From contig JANXXU010000048.1 in assembly GCA_025350465.1 (NCBI GenBank), positions 124,001 through 188,000 of the forward strand: 64,000 bases of DNA, read 5' to 3'. Both the position numbers and the translations under genes were made by a program. This DNA is from Alphaproteobacteria bacterium. GTDB taxonomy: Bacteria; Pseudomonadota; Alphaproteobacteria; Micropepsales; Micropepsaceae. The stretch's first letter is position 1. Every line of letters starts with the position of its first letter. Positions 16,688 through 25,738 of this stretch are shown here, one piece after another. The notes below the pieces were generated by a model. The model did not search any database. It was not told the DNA's origin and saw only the letters and a list, made by a program, of their open reading frames with translations.

Positions 16688-17794
16688 ATGGGCGCCGCGT
16701 TCGGCCTCTACACCCACATTCAGCACAACCGCATTCGATCGGTTGTGCTGATCGGCGGTTTGTTTTTCCTCGTTTACCTCCTGGTCTTCGCTTTCACGCT
16801 GGGCATTCTGGGATTTATCGCCGGCGACGCCTCACTTGGTGAAATCCTCGGTCAGGCGTGGGGGGATTTTTGGCGTCTGTTTCCGTGGGCGACGCTGGCG
16901 ACCGGGTTGTGGGTCGTTCTCGGATATCGGCTGCATCAGCGGTTGATCGACGCGGCGACCGGCGCGCAGGCCGTGACGCGCGTCGAGGAGCCGCGGCTTT
17001 ACAACATTCTGGAGAACCTTTGCATCTCGCGCGGCATTCCGACGCCGAAACTGCAGATCATCGAAACCGACGTGATGAATGCCTATGCGTCCGGCATGCA
17101 TGACGGCCAGTATCAAATCGCGGTGACGCGCGGTTTGATGAATGCGCTCAACGATCAAGAGTTGGAGTCGGTGCTCGGTCACGAGCTCACGCATATCCGA
17201 AATGGCGATGTCCGCCTGATGGTCGTCGCGGTCGTCATCGCCGGCGTCATCACGCTCGTCGGTGAGTTCGTCTTTCGCATTCTGTTGCAGGGGCCGCATA
17301 TCCGCTCGTCGGGCTCGAGCAGTTCCGGCGGCGGGAAGAAGGGCGGCGGGGCAGGCGCGATCATTATCGCCATCGTTCTCATCGCGGTCGCGTGGTTTCT
17401 CTCCCTCGTCATTCGCTTCGCGCTGTCGCGAACGCGCGAGTATTTGGCCGACGCGGGTTCGGTCGAACTCACCAAGAACCCGGACGCGATGATCAGCGCG
17501 CTGCGCAAGATCCAAGGCCACGCCGAGATGCCGGCCGTGCCGTCTGGCATCATGGAAATGTGCATCGAGAACCAAAAGAACGGCGTTGCCGACCTTTTCT
17601 CGACCCATCCTTCCGTCGAGGCGCGCGTCGACAAGCTGGTGAAACTTGCCGGTGGCCACGACACGGGGCCGATCGACGTGACGGCACAGGTGCCGCCGCC
17701 GGCGACAACTGCCGACGCCGGCGGTATCCAAGCTGAGGGCGACGGGAAACCGGCACGCGCCGCCGGTCCTTGGGACAGCGCGCAGCGCAGCTAA
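16688..17794 (+). CDS. M48 family membrane metallopeptidase (HtpX-like)
   Basis: The 368-residue protein has N-terminal transmembrane segments (about 17-41 and 60-80), the zinc motif in LGHELTHIRNGD (HExxH, about 165-176), a further membrane hairpin around 180-250 interrupted by a Ser/Gly-rich loop (SSGSSSSGGGKKGGG), and the third-ligand glutamate in SRTREYLADAGSVELT. HtpX-type enzymes degrade damaged membrane proteins. The C-terminal DLFSTHPSVEARVDKL is typical. A roughly 40-residue disordered tail follows. It pairs with lemA in an operon. Confidence 0.9.
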   Translation: MGAAFGLYTHIQHNRIRSVVLIGGLFFLVYLLVFAFTLGILGFIAGDASLGEILGQAWGDFWRLFPWATLATGLWVVLGYRLHQRLIDAATGAQAVTRVEEPRLYNILENLCISRGIPTPKLQIIETDVMNAYASGMHDGQYQIAVTRGLMNALNDQELESVLGHELTHIRNGDVRLMVVAVVIAGVITLVGEFVFRILLQGPHIRSSGSSSSGGGKKGGGAGAIIIAIVLIAVAWFLSLVIRFALSRTREYLADAGSVELTKNPDAMISALRKIQGHAEMPAVPSGIMEMCIENQKNGVADLFSTHPSVEARVDKLVKLAGGHDTGPIDVTAQVPPPATTADAGGIQAEGDGKPARAAGPWDSAQRS

Positions 17795-17800
17795 GTTAGG

Positions 17801-17968
17801 TCACTGCTCGCGTTGAACGATCACATATTTGATGAAGAGACCGAGCGCATAACCAGCGGCGACCATGCCGAACGCCGCCGTGGCGCTTTGCCCCCACGGC
17901 AGATTGGTTCCGTCGAACAAGGCTTCCCATAAACGCCACAACGTACCGATTGTTTCGAAAACCGACAT
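17801..17968 (-). CDS. 55-residue single-pass membrane protein
   Basis: A short frame from ATG (17968) to TGA (17801) encodes 55 residues. A near-perfect Shine-Dalgarno, AAGGAGGTG (complement of 17973-17981), lies five bases before the start, stronger than at most genes here. The protein has an amphipathic N-terminus (SVFETIGTLWRLWEALF), a short polar loop and a hydrophobic segment (AAFGMVAAGYALGLFIKYVIV, about 31-51) ending in charged QREQ. It converges on the M48 gene with six bases between stops. No family is recognised. The overlapping 97-residue frame in another phase lacks such signals. Confidence 0.7.
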   Translation of the reverse strand: MSVFETIGTLWRLWEALFDGTNLPWGQSATAAFGMVAAGYALGLFIKYVIVQREQ

Positions 17969-18168
17969 GGCGCACCTCCTTACTTACGCGAAACGTGTCA
18001 ACAGTCACGGTCGCGAGTGTGACGCCCTCACATAAACGCTTGCTGAAATGGTTCATGCGATTTGCGCGCATCGCGGAATTCCGCCCCAAGAAAATGCACT
18101 GCGCGCTTGGGCCGCGCTTCAGGAAAATTGTCTGCGATGTTTGAGAAAATTTGCGGGAAATATTGCGG

Positions 18169-18732
18169 CTAATTCAGTTTGAATTCGACGTCGACTTCGG
18201 TGGTAACCGCGCGCCCGGGCGGCGCGTAACGCCAGCGCCTGGCGCCGCTTTCGGCGGCACGCTCGAACCAGCCCGGCGGTTCGCCGTGGATGGCGACGGC
18301 ATCGCTGACCTGGCCGTCGGGCGCGATCGTCAGACGCAAGCGAACGGAGCCTTCCTTTTCCGCATCCAACGCGCGCGGCGGGTAGGGCGGGCTAGGCTGT
18401 GAGATCGGACGGACGGCGATGCTGATGCCTGCGGGTCTCGCCGGTTGCGTAAGCGTCGGCGCGCTCGGCACGAGCGGTGCGCCTGTCGTTGGAAGGGGCG
18501 CTGCCGGCTGTGCCGGTAACGGCGGCAGCGTGAACTGGTCCGGCATCGCGCCGCGATCCGTGACAACGACATAGGGCCGTTCGTCATATGTGCGTTGGAT
18601 GAAATAGACTGCGCCCATCAACACCAGCGGGATGCCGACCCAGCGCACGAGCGTCCACGCATGCTCGACGTTCGCGGCGCGGCGCGCGTCCCTTTCGATA
18701 TTCGGTTGTTCTTCGATTTTCGACATCGCCAT
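18169..18732 (-). CDS. TonB C-terminal domain protein (energy transducer-like)
   Basis: The 187-residue protein has one transmembrane helix (about 30-46), a proline-rich periplasmic linker (PAQPAAPLPTTGAPLVPSAP) and a C-terminal TonB-like domain with PPYPPRALDAEKEGSVRLRLTIAPDGQV and RRWRYAPPG. TonB proteins pass proton-motive energy from ExbBD to outer membrane receptors. No exbB, exbD or receptor is in the window, so it may act with distant partners or in another envelope task. It lies 79 bases downstream of gcdH on the same strand. The 200 bases between it and the 55-residue gene hold nothing clear. Confidence 0.8.
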   Translation of the reverse strand: MAMSKIEEQPNIERDARRAANVEHAWTLVRWVGIPLVLMGAVYFIQRTYDERPYVVVTDRGAMPDQFTLPPLPAQPAAPLPTTGAPLVPSAPTLTQPARPAGISIAVRPISQPSPPYPPRALDAEKEGSVRLRLTIAPDGQVSDAVAIHGEPPGWFERAAESGARRWRYAPPGRAVTTEVDVEFKLN

Positions 18733-18811
18733 ATCCGCCTGCAGCCAATCCTATCATCCAGCTCAGGGTCGAATAATGGCAACCAACGTTAACCGCTCGG
18801 TTGGGGTGGGT

Positions 18812-20029
18812 TCAGAAAAATGCCTGAATCCCAGTCTGCGCCCGGCCGAGGATGAGGGCGTGGACGTCGTGCGTGCCTTCGTAGGTGTTCACAGTCTCCA
18901 GGTTCATCACGTGGCGGATGACGTGGTATTCGTCCGAGATGCCGTTGCCGCCGTGGATGTCGCGAGCCTGGCGGGCGATGTCGAGGGCTTTGCCGCAATT
19001 GTTGCGTTTTAGAAGCGAGATCGCGGGCGGCGCGGCCTTTCCAGATTCCATCAAGCGGCCGAGTTGAAGGACCGCGTGCAGGCCCAGCGTAATCTCCGTC
19101 TGCATGTCGGCCAGCTTCTTCTGCACCAACTGTGTGGCGGCGAGCGGCCGGCCGAATTGTTTGCGCTCGAGCGCGTAAGAACGCGCGGCGTGCCAGCAGA
19201 ATTCGGCGGCCCCCATGGCACCCCAGGCAATGCCGTAGCGCGCGCGATTCAAACAGCTGAAAGGCCCGCGCAAGCCGCTGACATTCGGCAATTGATTGGC
19301 GGCAGGCACGAAGACATCGTCGAGCGCGATCTGGCCCGTGATCGACGCGCGCAGCGAAAACTTGCCTTCGATTTTGGGCGTGGTGAAGCCCTTGAAGGCG
19401 CGCTCAACGATGAAGCCGCGGATGACGTCGTCCTCGGTTTTGGCCCAGACGACCGCGATGTCGGCGATCGGCGCGTTGGTGATCCAGGTTTTGGCGCCAC
19501 TCAATCTAAAGCCGCCGGGTGCCGCCTTCGCGCGCGTCACCATCGATCCCGGATCCGATCCGTGATCGGGCTCGGTCAAGCCGAAGCAGCCGACCATCTC
19601 GCCCGTCGCGAGCTTCGGCAAAAAGCGGCGCCGCTGCTCCTCGGAGCCGAAGGCATGAATCGGATGCATGACGAGGCTCGACTGCACGCTCATCGCCGAG
19701 CGATAACCGCTATCGACACGCTCGACTTCACGTGCCGCGAGGCCATAGGCGACATAACCCAGGCCGGCGCCGCCGTAGGTCTCAGGGATCGTGATGCCGA
19801 GAAATCCCATCTCGCCGAATTCGCGCATGATCTCGGGGTGAAAGATCTCCTTGCGGTTGGCCTCAAGCACGCGCGGCATCAGCTTCGATTGCGCGAAGCC
19901 GTGCGCGCTGTCGCGGATCAAGCGCTCTTCTTCCGTCAGCTGATCGTTGAGGTAGAGAGGGTCTTCCCAATTGAAATGCTGGGTATCGATATCAGCTTTT
20001 TTGGAACCAGCGGCGGCAGGCTCAGCCAT
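18812..20029 (-). CDS. gcdH: Glutaryl-CoA dehydrogenase
   Basis: The 405-residue protein has the acyl-CoA dehydrogenase fold with family-specific blocks: [18 protein letters not shown] at 19-36, [29 protein letters not shown] and, near the end, [24 protein letters not shown] with the catalytic glutamate in YEGT. GcdH oxidises and decarboxylates glutaryl-CoA to crotonyl-CoA in lysine, tryptophan and benzoate degradation, passing electrons to ETF. The start at 20029 lies only 20 bases beyond a tRNA-Thr gene on the same strand, so transcripts may run through both. Usual CoA-transferase partners are not present. Confidence 0.93.
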   Translation of the reverse strand: MAEPAAAGSKKADIDTQHFNWEDPLYLNDQLTEEERLIRDSAHGFAQSKLMPRVLEANRKEIFHPEIMREFGEMGFLGITIPETYGGAGLGYVAYGLAAREVERVDSGYRSAMSVQSSLVMHPIHAFGSEEQRRRFLPKLATGEMVGCFGLTEPDHGSDPGSMVTRAKAAPGGFRLSGAKTWITNAPIADIAVVWAKTEDDVIRGFIVERAFKGFTTPKIEGKFSLRASITGQIALDDVFVPAANQLPNVSGLRGPFSCLNRARYGIAWGAMGAAEFCWHAARSYALERKQFGRPLAATQLVQKKLADMQTEITLGLHAVLQLGRLMESGKAAPPAISLLKRNNCGKALDIARQARDIHGGNGISDEYHVIRHVMNLETVNTYEGTHDVHALILGRAQTGIQAFF

Positions 20030-20049
20030 GATTCTCGCTCAATGAAGGA

Positions 20050-20124
20050 TGGTGCCGGATGTCAGAATTGAACTGACGACCTACCGCTTACAAGGCGGTT
20101 GCTCTACCCCTGAGCTAATCCGGC
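20050..20124 (-). tRNA. tRNA-Thr (anticodon UGU)
   Basis: On the minus strand the sequence folds as a 75-base tRNA including an encoded CCA. The acceptor pairs GCCGGAT with ATCCGGC, the D-arm reads GCTCAGGGGTAGAGC, the anticodon stem CCGC/GCGG encloses CTTGTAA, and the T-arm contains GTTCAAT. Anticodon TGT (UGU) reads ACA and other ACN threonine codons. Confidence 0.95.
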
Positions 20125-20230
20125 GTGTACTTGGGCGTTGACCTATCGCATTGCCGCCGGGTGGCGCAATCCTAGGGGCAGTCGGGGGCCGGTTCGCGCC
20201 AAAGGACGGCGGCCTCTGCGAATGCTCGAC

Positions 20231-20914
20231 CTAGCGCGCCGCCGCGGGGCTCGGCTCGCCAATAGCGGGCGGCACGCCGTCGCGATGGACATATGTCAGT
20301 TTTTCGGGCCCGATCGCGCCGCCCGAAATCACCATCGCCATGGCCTGGTCGAATGTCATGTCGATGAGGATCGCCTTCTCGGCCGGCAAGATTTCCAGAT
20401 AGCCCGACGTCGGGTTCGGCGTCGTCGGCACGAAGACGGCGACGAGATCGCGCCCCGTGCTTTCTTCCTTGAAGGTATTCATCACGAAGCCGATGGCACG
20501 CATCTCGGAGTTTGGAAAATCGATGAGGACGACGCGCTGCACGCGTTCCGCTTGTGGCTTAAACGCGGAGACGACTTTTTTCGTCGAGTTGTAAATCATG
20601 TGCACGAACGGCACGCGCTGAATGAGCGCTTCGAAGCCGTCGAGCAAACGCTGCCCGACGACACGCGTCGCGATCATTCCCACCGCATAAAGCAGGACCA
20701 GCGTGAGAAGCGCCGCGACCACATAAAGCGTCGTCTCGTTGAAGAGGTCCTGGATCGGGATCGGCAGCATCGGCTTCACCGTTCCGGCAAGCCAGTCGGC
20801 TACGGGTCGACCTATGTCGGCGAGAACATCGACGACAATTTTCAGCACGAACCACACTGCGGCCAGCGGCAATATGGTAAGGAGCCCGGCTAGAAGATTT
20901 TGCTGCACATGCAA
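20231..20914 (-). CDS. DUF502 family membrane protein
   Basis: The 227-residue protein has two N-terminal hydrophobic segments (about 8-32 and 62-85) with a short loop and then a soluble beta-rich domain. Family blocks include VGQRLLDGFEALIQRVPFVHMIYNSTKK, VVLIDFPNSEMRAIGFVMNT and VFVPTTPNPTSGYLEILP. DUF502 proteins are widespread in bacteria and lack a settled function. There are no catalytic motifs. It diverges from the DUF2066 gene, with 157 bases between starts. Confidence 0.85.
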   Translation of the reverse strand: MHVQQNLLAGLLTILPLAAVWFVLKIVVDVLADIGRPVADWLAGTVKPMLPIPIQDLFNETTLYVVAALLTLVLLYAVGMIATRVVGQRLLDGFEALIQRVPFVHMIYNSTKKVVSAFKPQAERVQRVVLIDFPNSEMRAIGFVMNTFKEESTGRDLVAVFVPTTPNPTSGYLEILPAEKAILIDMTFDQAMAMVISGGAIGPEKLTYVHRDGVPPAIGEPSPAAAR

Positions 20915-21071
20915 GGCGGCGACTCCCCGCCGTTAACTACAGCGGACACTGTATCTTGAAGGCGATTCACTTGGAAAGACAATCGCTTGCGCACAACGGG
21001 CAGGGGACCCCTTCCGGTCAACGCAAGCCCCGTGTAGACATTTACCTTATCCTGCGTCGCAAGGCCCATCT

Positions 21072-22169
21072 ATGAAAATGCTGAAGTCTTTCGGGCAGTT
21101 GGCTGCCGCTCTTGGCATTCTCCTCGTGTTCGCAATGCCGAGCGCGCGCGCCGACGATTTGTGGACTGTTTCCAATATCGCGGTCGATGCCACGGGCACA
21201 TCGCCGTCGACGGCGAAGGATGCGGCACTTGCCCAGGGGCGGGTGTCGGCCTGGGCGCAATTGTATCGGCGGCTGACTCCGGCGACCGAATGGGCGCGCC
21301 AGCCCCAGCTGACGCCGGACGAACTCGAGCAAATGGTGAAGAGCTTCGACATTGCGAATGAGCGTCATTCGTCGACGCGCTATCTGGCGACCGTGACCTA
21401 TCTTTTCAACCCGGTTTCCGTCCGCACGGCGTTGCGCAAATACGGCTTGCAGTACAGCGAATCCACCGCCAAGCCGGTACTCGTCGTGCCGCTGACAGCC
21501 AACGTCTGGACGCCGGACTCGCCCTGGTCGCAGGCTTGGACCGCGACCGCGCACGCCGGCCATTTGGTCCCCATCGTCGTGCCGGTCGGGGATGTCGCCG
21601 AGATGTCTCTGCTTTCGACGATTTCGACCGCCGCCGACTGGAGCGCGATCAAGCCGCTCGCCGATCGCTACAATGCGGGCATGGTGCTCATCGCCAACGC
21701 GGCGCGCAGCGGTGGCGCTCTCCAAGTCACGCTCACGCAAATTAGGCCGGACGGACACGCGCAGCGCGGCGCTTCCTATGTGCCGCAAAACCGTGAGGAC
21801 GAGCTGGCGCTGTCGACCCGAGCGGCGACAACGATCGCCGACACTGTTCAGGAAGAGTGGAAACGCTCGACCTCCGTCGACTATGGTGCTCAAACGTCAC
21901 TATCGGCGACCGTTAGGTTTGCGACTCTGGCCGAGTGGATTGGCGTGCGCCGGGACCTTGATAGCGTGCGATTAATCCAGAATATCTTGGTCGACGAACT
22001 CAACCTTCAGGGCGCGCGACTGCGTTTCGACTATAATGGCAAGGTCGATCAACTTCAGACCGCCCTTGCCCAAGCCAATCTCTATTTGATACCCGATGCG
22101 AACGGAACCTGGATCCTCAGCCGCAACGCAGCCCCAGCCCCAAGTCCCGCTCCAGCCGCGGTTCCTTGA
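21072..22169 (+). CDS. DUF2066 domain-containing secreted protein
   Basis: The 365-residue protein has a signal peptide (about 1-27, ending SARA-DD) and the DUF2066 region: VDATGTSPSTAKDAALAQGRVSAWAQLYRRLTP at about 37-69, then SFDIANERHSSTRYLATVTYLF. The family is periplasmic and uncharacterised. The C-terminal tail is an Ala-Pro run (APAPSPAPAAVP). Its last 74 bases overlap the start of the CDP-alcohol transferase in a different frame, so the two are probably translated from one message. Some relatives lie upstream of hda, as here. Confidence 0.82.
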   Translation: MKMLKSFGQLAAALGILLVFAMPSARADDLWTVSNIAVDATGTSPSTAKDAALAQGRVSAWAQLYRRLTPATEWARQPQLTPDELEQMVKSFDIANERHSSTRYLATVTYLFNPVSVRTALRKYGLQYSESTAKPVLVVPLTANVWTPDSPWSQAWTATAHAGHLVPIVVPVGDVAEMSLLSTISTAADWSAIKPLADRYNAGMVLIANAARSGGALQVTLTQIRPDGHAQRGASYVPQNREDELALSTRAATTIADTVQEEWKRSTSVDYGAQTSLSATVRFATLAEWIGVRRDLDSVRLIQNILVDELNLQGARLRFDYNGKVDQLQTALAQANLYLIPDANGTWILSRNAAPAPSPAPAAVP

Positions 22170-22731
22170 GCGCTACGGGTTGACGCCTGCCAACGGCGTT
22201 ACCGCCGTGCGCGCCATATTGGTGCCGTTCATAATCATCGCTCTTATCCGCCACGACTATCGCGAGGCGTTCTGGCTTACCCTGATCGCCGGCGCCAGCG
22301 ATGCGATCGACGGCGTGATCGCGCGCTGGTTCGGCCACAAATCGTGGCTGGGCGCTTATCTCGATCCCCTTGCCGACAAAATCTTGATCACCGGCCTCTT
22401 TGTAACGTTTACCCTGCAAGGGCAATTGCCGGTCTGGCTCGTCGCCTTGGCCTTTGCGCGCGATGTCGCCATTGTCCTGACCGTTGCAGCGTTCAGGCGG
22501 GCGAAAGGGATTGCACTGCGAATGCGGCCGCTTTTCGTCAGTAAAGTGAATACATTCGTTCAAGTTTTACTAATCATTGTAACCTTGGCCGACCTCAGTG
22601 GTGTCGTTCGGCTTGCGGACGAGCGCCAATATTTCATCTGGCTCGCGGCGGCGACGACCGTCATTTCTTGGGCGGCTTATTTCTTCGAAGCCTTGCGCGC
22701 GCTTCGTGACCGCCAGCCGGCGGCCGCCTAA
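22096..22731 (+). CDS. CDP-alcohol phosphatidyltransferase (PgsA/cardiolipin-synthase-like)
   Basis: This 211-residue membrane enzyme has the complete signature DGVIARWFGHKSWLGAYLDPLADK (DG-xx-AR-x8-GxxxDxxxD). It resembles PgsA-type enzymes that make phosphatidylglycerol phosphate, or bacterial eukaryotic-type cardiolipin synthases. About five membrane helices flank the motif. The first 25 residues are proline- and glutamine-rich and unusual, so the true start may lie downstream. The gene overlaps DUF2066 by 74 bases and ends six bases before hda, so DUF2066, this gene and hda form a tight unit. Confidence 0.82.
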   Translation: MRTEPGSSAATQPQPQVPLQPRFLERYGLTPANGVTAVRAILVPFIIIALIRHDYREAFWLTLIAGASDAIDGVIARWFGHKSWLGAYLDPLADKILITGLFVTFTLQGQLPVWLVALAFARDVAIVLTVAAFRRAKGIALRMRPLFVSKVNTFVQVLLIIVTLADLSGVVRLADERQYFIWLAAATTVISWAAYFFEALRALRDRQPAAA

Positions 22732-22737
22732 ACGGCA

Positions 22738-23442
22738 ATGGTCAGCAATTCAAGGCATTCAACGCAATTGCCCTTGGCGTTCACTCACGCCACGAGCTAC
22801 GAGCGTCAAGACTTTATTAACGGTGGGACGAACAACGCGGCACTGGCGTTCGTTGAAGCTTGGCCCGGCTGGCCAAGCCGGGCAGGCGCGCTTTGGGGAC
22901 CCGAAGGCTCCGGCAAGACCCATCTGGCTCGAATTTGGGCGCGCGCCGCATCGGCTGAAATTCTCGATCCGGCAACGTTCTCACATGAAACGGTGGCGAA
23001 CCTCGCCCCCGGCGGCGCTTGGCTGATCGACGACGCCGATGGTTTGGAAGATACAGTTGGGCTGTTTCATTTGTTAAATTTCGTCAACCAATCCGGCGGC
23101 TCTTTGCTGCTTACAGGCCGCGCGGCCCCGCAGACTTGGGCCCGTGGTTTGCCGGATTTGCGGTCCCGGCTAGCCGGCCTTCCCGGTGCCGCTTTGGCCG
23201 CGCCCGATGAGGCTTTGCTTGCCCGCGTGATGTTGAAGCTGTTCGCCGACCGCCAACTTAAGGATCCTGAAGGCCTGATCCCCTATCTTGTCGTCCGGAT
23301 GGAGCGGTCGTTTGCCGTGGCCGAACGGCTCGTCGCTGCGATCGATAGCCTGGCGCTGCAGCAAAAGCGCAATATTTCGGTCGAAATTGGCGCTGAAGCG
23401 TTGGCGCGCATGGCCGCGGAATCCGAGGGCGACGTCGGCTGA
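22738..23442 (+). CDS. hda: DnaA-related regulatory inactivator Hda (HdaA)
   Basis: The 234-residue protein is like the AAA+ part of DnaA without the DNA-binding domain: Walker A in WGPEGSGKTHLARIWA (about 59-73), a Walker B-type WLIDDADGLED, and DLRSRLAGLPGAALAAPDEALLARVMLKLFADRQL. Hda acts with the sliding clamp to stimulate DnaA-ATP hydrolysis after replication starts. Clamp binding normally uses a short N-terminal motif; here QLPLAFTH fits QL-(S/P)LxF. It precedes ppk1, an arrangement seen in many alphaproteobacteria. Confidence 0.9.
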   Translation: MVSNSRHSTQLPLAFTHATSYERQDFINGGTNNAALAFVEAWPGWPSRAGALWGPEGSGKTHLARIWARAASAEILDPATFSHETVANLAPGGAWLIDDADGLEDTVGLFHLLNFVNQSGGSLLLTGRAAPQTWARGLPDLRSRLAGLPGAALAAPDEALLARVMLKLFADRQLKDPEGLIPYLVVRMERSFAVAERLVAAIDSLALQQKRNISVEIGAEALARMAAESEGDVG

Positions 23443-23516
23443 CAATGGGGGAGGGTTTCGTTTAGGGTGCGGCCGCCGCGGCAGCGCGGCCATTGCTCTC
23501 AAGCGTCCGGAAGCCG

Positions 23517-25733
23517 ATGGAAAACACGCCCGCCAAGCGCGAGTCTGCCCCGGCGCCTGCCCGCCGTGAGGTCCGCACGGCGCCAAAGGCGACCGATGCC
23601 GCGTCCACCGACCGTTTCGTCAATCGCGAACTCTCGTGGCTCGCTTTCAATACGCGCGTGCTGGATGAGTCCAAGAACGAGCGTCATCCGTTGCTCGAGC
23701 GGTTGCGCTTTCTATCCATCTCCGCGGCAAACCTCGACGAATTCTACACGGTCCGGGTCGCCGGCCTGAAGGGCATGGTCAACGCGGGCGTGGCTACGCT
23801 CAGCGACGACGGCCGCCGTCCGCAACAACAGCTCGACGAGCTTGACGCGATGGCGAGCGACCTCATGCGCGAACAGCAGCGCGTCTGGCTCGAACTCAAA
23901 AACCTGCTGCGCAAGTCAGGCATCGCGGTCGTCGAGCCGGTCGAACTCAGCGAGGCCGATCGCGACTGGCTGCGCGAGCGCTTCTTTGCAGATATCTATC
24001 CCGTGCTGACGCCGCTTGCCATCGATCCGGCGCACCCGTTTCCGTTCATTCCCAATTTCGGTTTTGCGCTGGGCTTGCAGCTCAAGCACAAGGCCGAGGG
24101 CCGCGCGATGAACGCGCTCATTCCAATTCCGCAGCAAGTCGCGCGGTTCTTCCGCTTACCTGCGGCAACCGGCGGCAACGGCGCGTCGCTCGTGCGCTTC
24201 ATAACGCTCGAGAATATCGTCGGCGAGTTTTTGGACCAGCTGTTTCACGGCTATGAAGTGCTCGGCCGCGGCGGCTTCCGGATTCTTCGCGACAGTGACG
24301 TTGAAATCGAAGAAGAAGCCGAAGATCTCGTGCGGGTGTTCGAGAGCGCGTTGAAGCGGCGGCGGCGCGGCAGCGTGATCAGGCTCAAGTGCGAAGCCTC
24401 GATGCCGGAGAGCCTGCGCCATTTTATTGCCGATCAACTCGGCCTCAAGCGCTCGGATCCCGTCAATGTCGAAGGCATTCTGGGTCTGGCCGACACCAAC
24501 AAACTGATCCTCGACGAGCGCCCCGATCTTACGTTCACGCCCTATAACGCGCGCTTCCCGGAGCGCATCCGCGATCACGGCGGCGATTGCTTTGCCGCGA
24601 TTCGCGCCAAGGACTTGATCGTCCATCATCCGTTTGAATCATTCGACGTCGTCGTCCAGTTCTTGCATCAGGCGGCGATGGACCCCGATGTCGTAGCGAT
24701 CAAGCAGACGCTCTATCGCACCGGCAACGACTCGCCGGTCGTCAAGGCGCTGATCGAGGCAGCCGAGGCGGGTAAATCCGTGACCGCGCTGGTCGAGCTC
24801 AAAGCCCGCTTCGACGAGGCCGCGAACATCCGCTGGGCGCGAGACCTCGAGCGCGCCGGCGTTCAAGTCGTCTTCGGTTTTATAGAGCTGAAGACTCACG
24901 CAAAGTTGTCGCTCGTGGTCCGCCGCGAGTCCGGCGTCTTGCGCACCTATACGCATTTCGGCACCGGCAATTATCACGCCGCGACCGCCAAGATTTACAC
25001 CGACCTCTCGTTGTTCACGGCCGATCCGGCGCTCGCCAAGGACGCGGCTCAGGTCTTCAACTTCGTCACCGGCTACGCCGAGCCCCAGCGCCTGGAGAAG
25101 CTTGCGGTCTCGCCGATCAACCTGCGCAGGCGCTTGCTCGATCATATCGATGCCGAAATTGCACACGCGAAGGCCGGCCGCCCGGGCCACATTTGGGCGA
25201 AGCTCAATGCGCTCGTCGATGCGGCAGTCATCGATGCGCTCTACCGCGCGAGCCAGGCCGGCGTGAAGATAGAACTCGTCGTGCGCGGGATTTGCTGCTT
25301 GCGTCCCGGGCTCCCGGGCTTGTCTGAAAACATCCGCGTGAAGAGCATCGTCGGCCGCTTCCTCGAGCATGCGCGCATCGTTTGCTTCGGCGACGGTCAC
25401 GGACTGCCGAGCCCCGACGCCAAGGTCTACATATCCTCGGCCGATTGGATGCCGCGCAATCTCGACCGCCGCGTCGAAGTCTTGGTGCCGATCGAAAACC
25501 CGACGGTCCACGAGCAGGTCATGGGCCAGATCATGAGCGCAAATTTGCGCGATGTTGCGCAAAGCTGGTATTTGCAATCGGACGGAACCTATCAGCGCGC
25601 TGTGGGTTTTGATGCCAAGGATGCGTTCAGCGCGCACGAGTATTTCATGACCAATCCCAGTCTATCCGGCCGCGGCCAAGGCGTGCCGCGCGACGCGCGC
25701 AAGGGCGGGCGCGGCCGCCTGAAGGGACAATAG
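23517..25733 (+). CDS. ppk: Polyphosphate kinase 1
   Basis: The 738-residue enzyme begins after a short disordered tail with [21 protein letters not shown] and [15 protein letters not shown], the PPK1 N-terminal domain. Catalytic segments are present: [31 protein letters not shown] with the autophosphorylated histidine, [20 protein letters not shown], and [22 protein letters not shown]1 reversibly polymerises ATP gamma-phosphate into polyphosphate. The ATG at 23517 is chosen over a TTG at 23493. It is followed by ppx after five bases, giving a synthesis/degradation pair. Confidence 0.95.
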   Translation: MENTPAKRESAPAPARREVRTAPKATDAASTDRFVNRELSWLAFNTRVLDESKNERHPLLERLRFLSISAANLDEFYTVRVAGLKGMVNAGVATLSDDGRRPQQQLDELDAMASDLMREQQRVWLELKNLLRKSGIAVVEPVELSEADRDWLRERFFADIYPVLTPLAIDPAHPFPFIPNFGFALGLQLKHKAEGRAMNALIPIPQQVARFFRLPAATGGNGASLVRFITLENIVGEFLDQLFHGYEVLGRGGFRILRDSDVEIEEEAEDLVRVFESALKRRRRGSVIRLKCEASMPESLRHFIADQLGLKRSDPVNVEGILGLADTNKLILDERPDLTFTPYNARFPERIRDHGGDCFAAIRAKDLIVHHPFESFDVVVQFLHQAAMDPDVVAIKQTLYRTGNDSPVVKALIEAAEAGKSVTALVELKARFDEAANIRWARDLERAGVQVVFGFIELKTHAKLSLVVRRESGVLRTYTHFGTGNYHAATAKIYTDLSLFTADPALAKDAAQVFNFVTGYAEPQRLEKLAVSPINLRRRLLDHIDAEIAHAKAGRPGHIWAKLNALVDAAVIDALYRASQAGVKIELVVRGICCLRPGLPGLSENIRVKSIVGRFLEHARIVCFGDGHGLPSPDAKVYISSADWMPRNLDRRVEVLVPIENPTVHEQVMGQIMSANLRDVAQSWYLQSDGTYQRAVGFDAKDAFSAHEYFMTNPSLSGRGQGVPRDARKGGRGRLKGQ

Positions 25734-25738
25734 TCGCG

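Noticed and set aside
17796-18089. 97-residue minus-strand frame
   Set aside because: Basic, motif-free and without a ribosome site; the 55-residue frame inside the same stretch, in another phase, has the strong ribosome site and a membrane helix.
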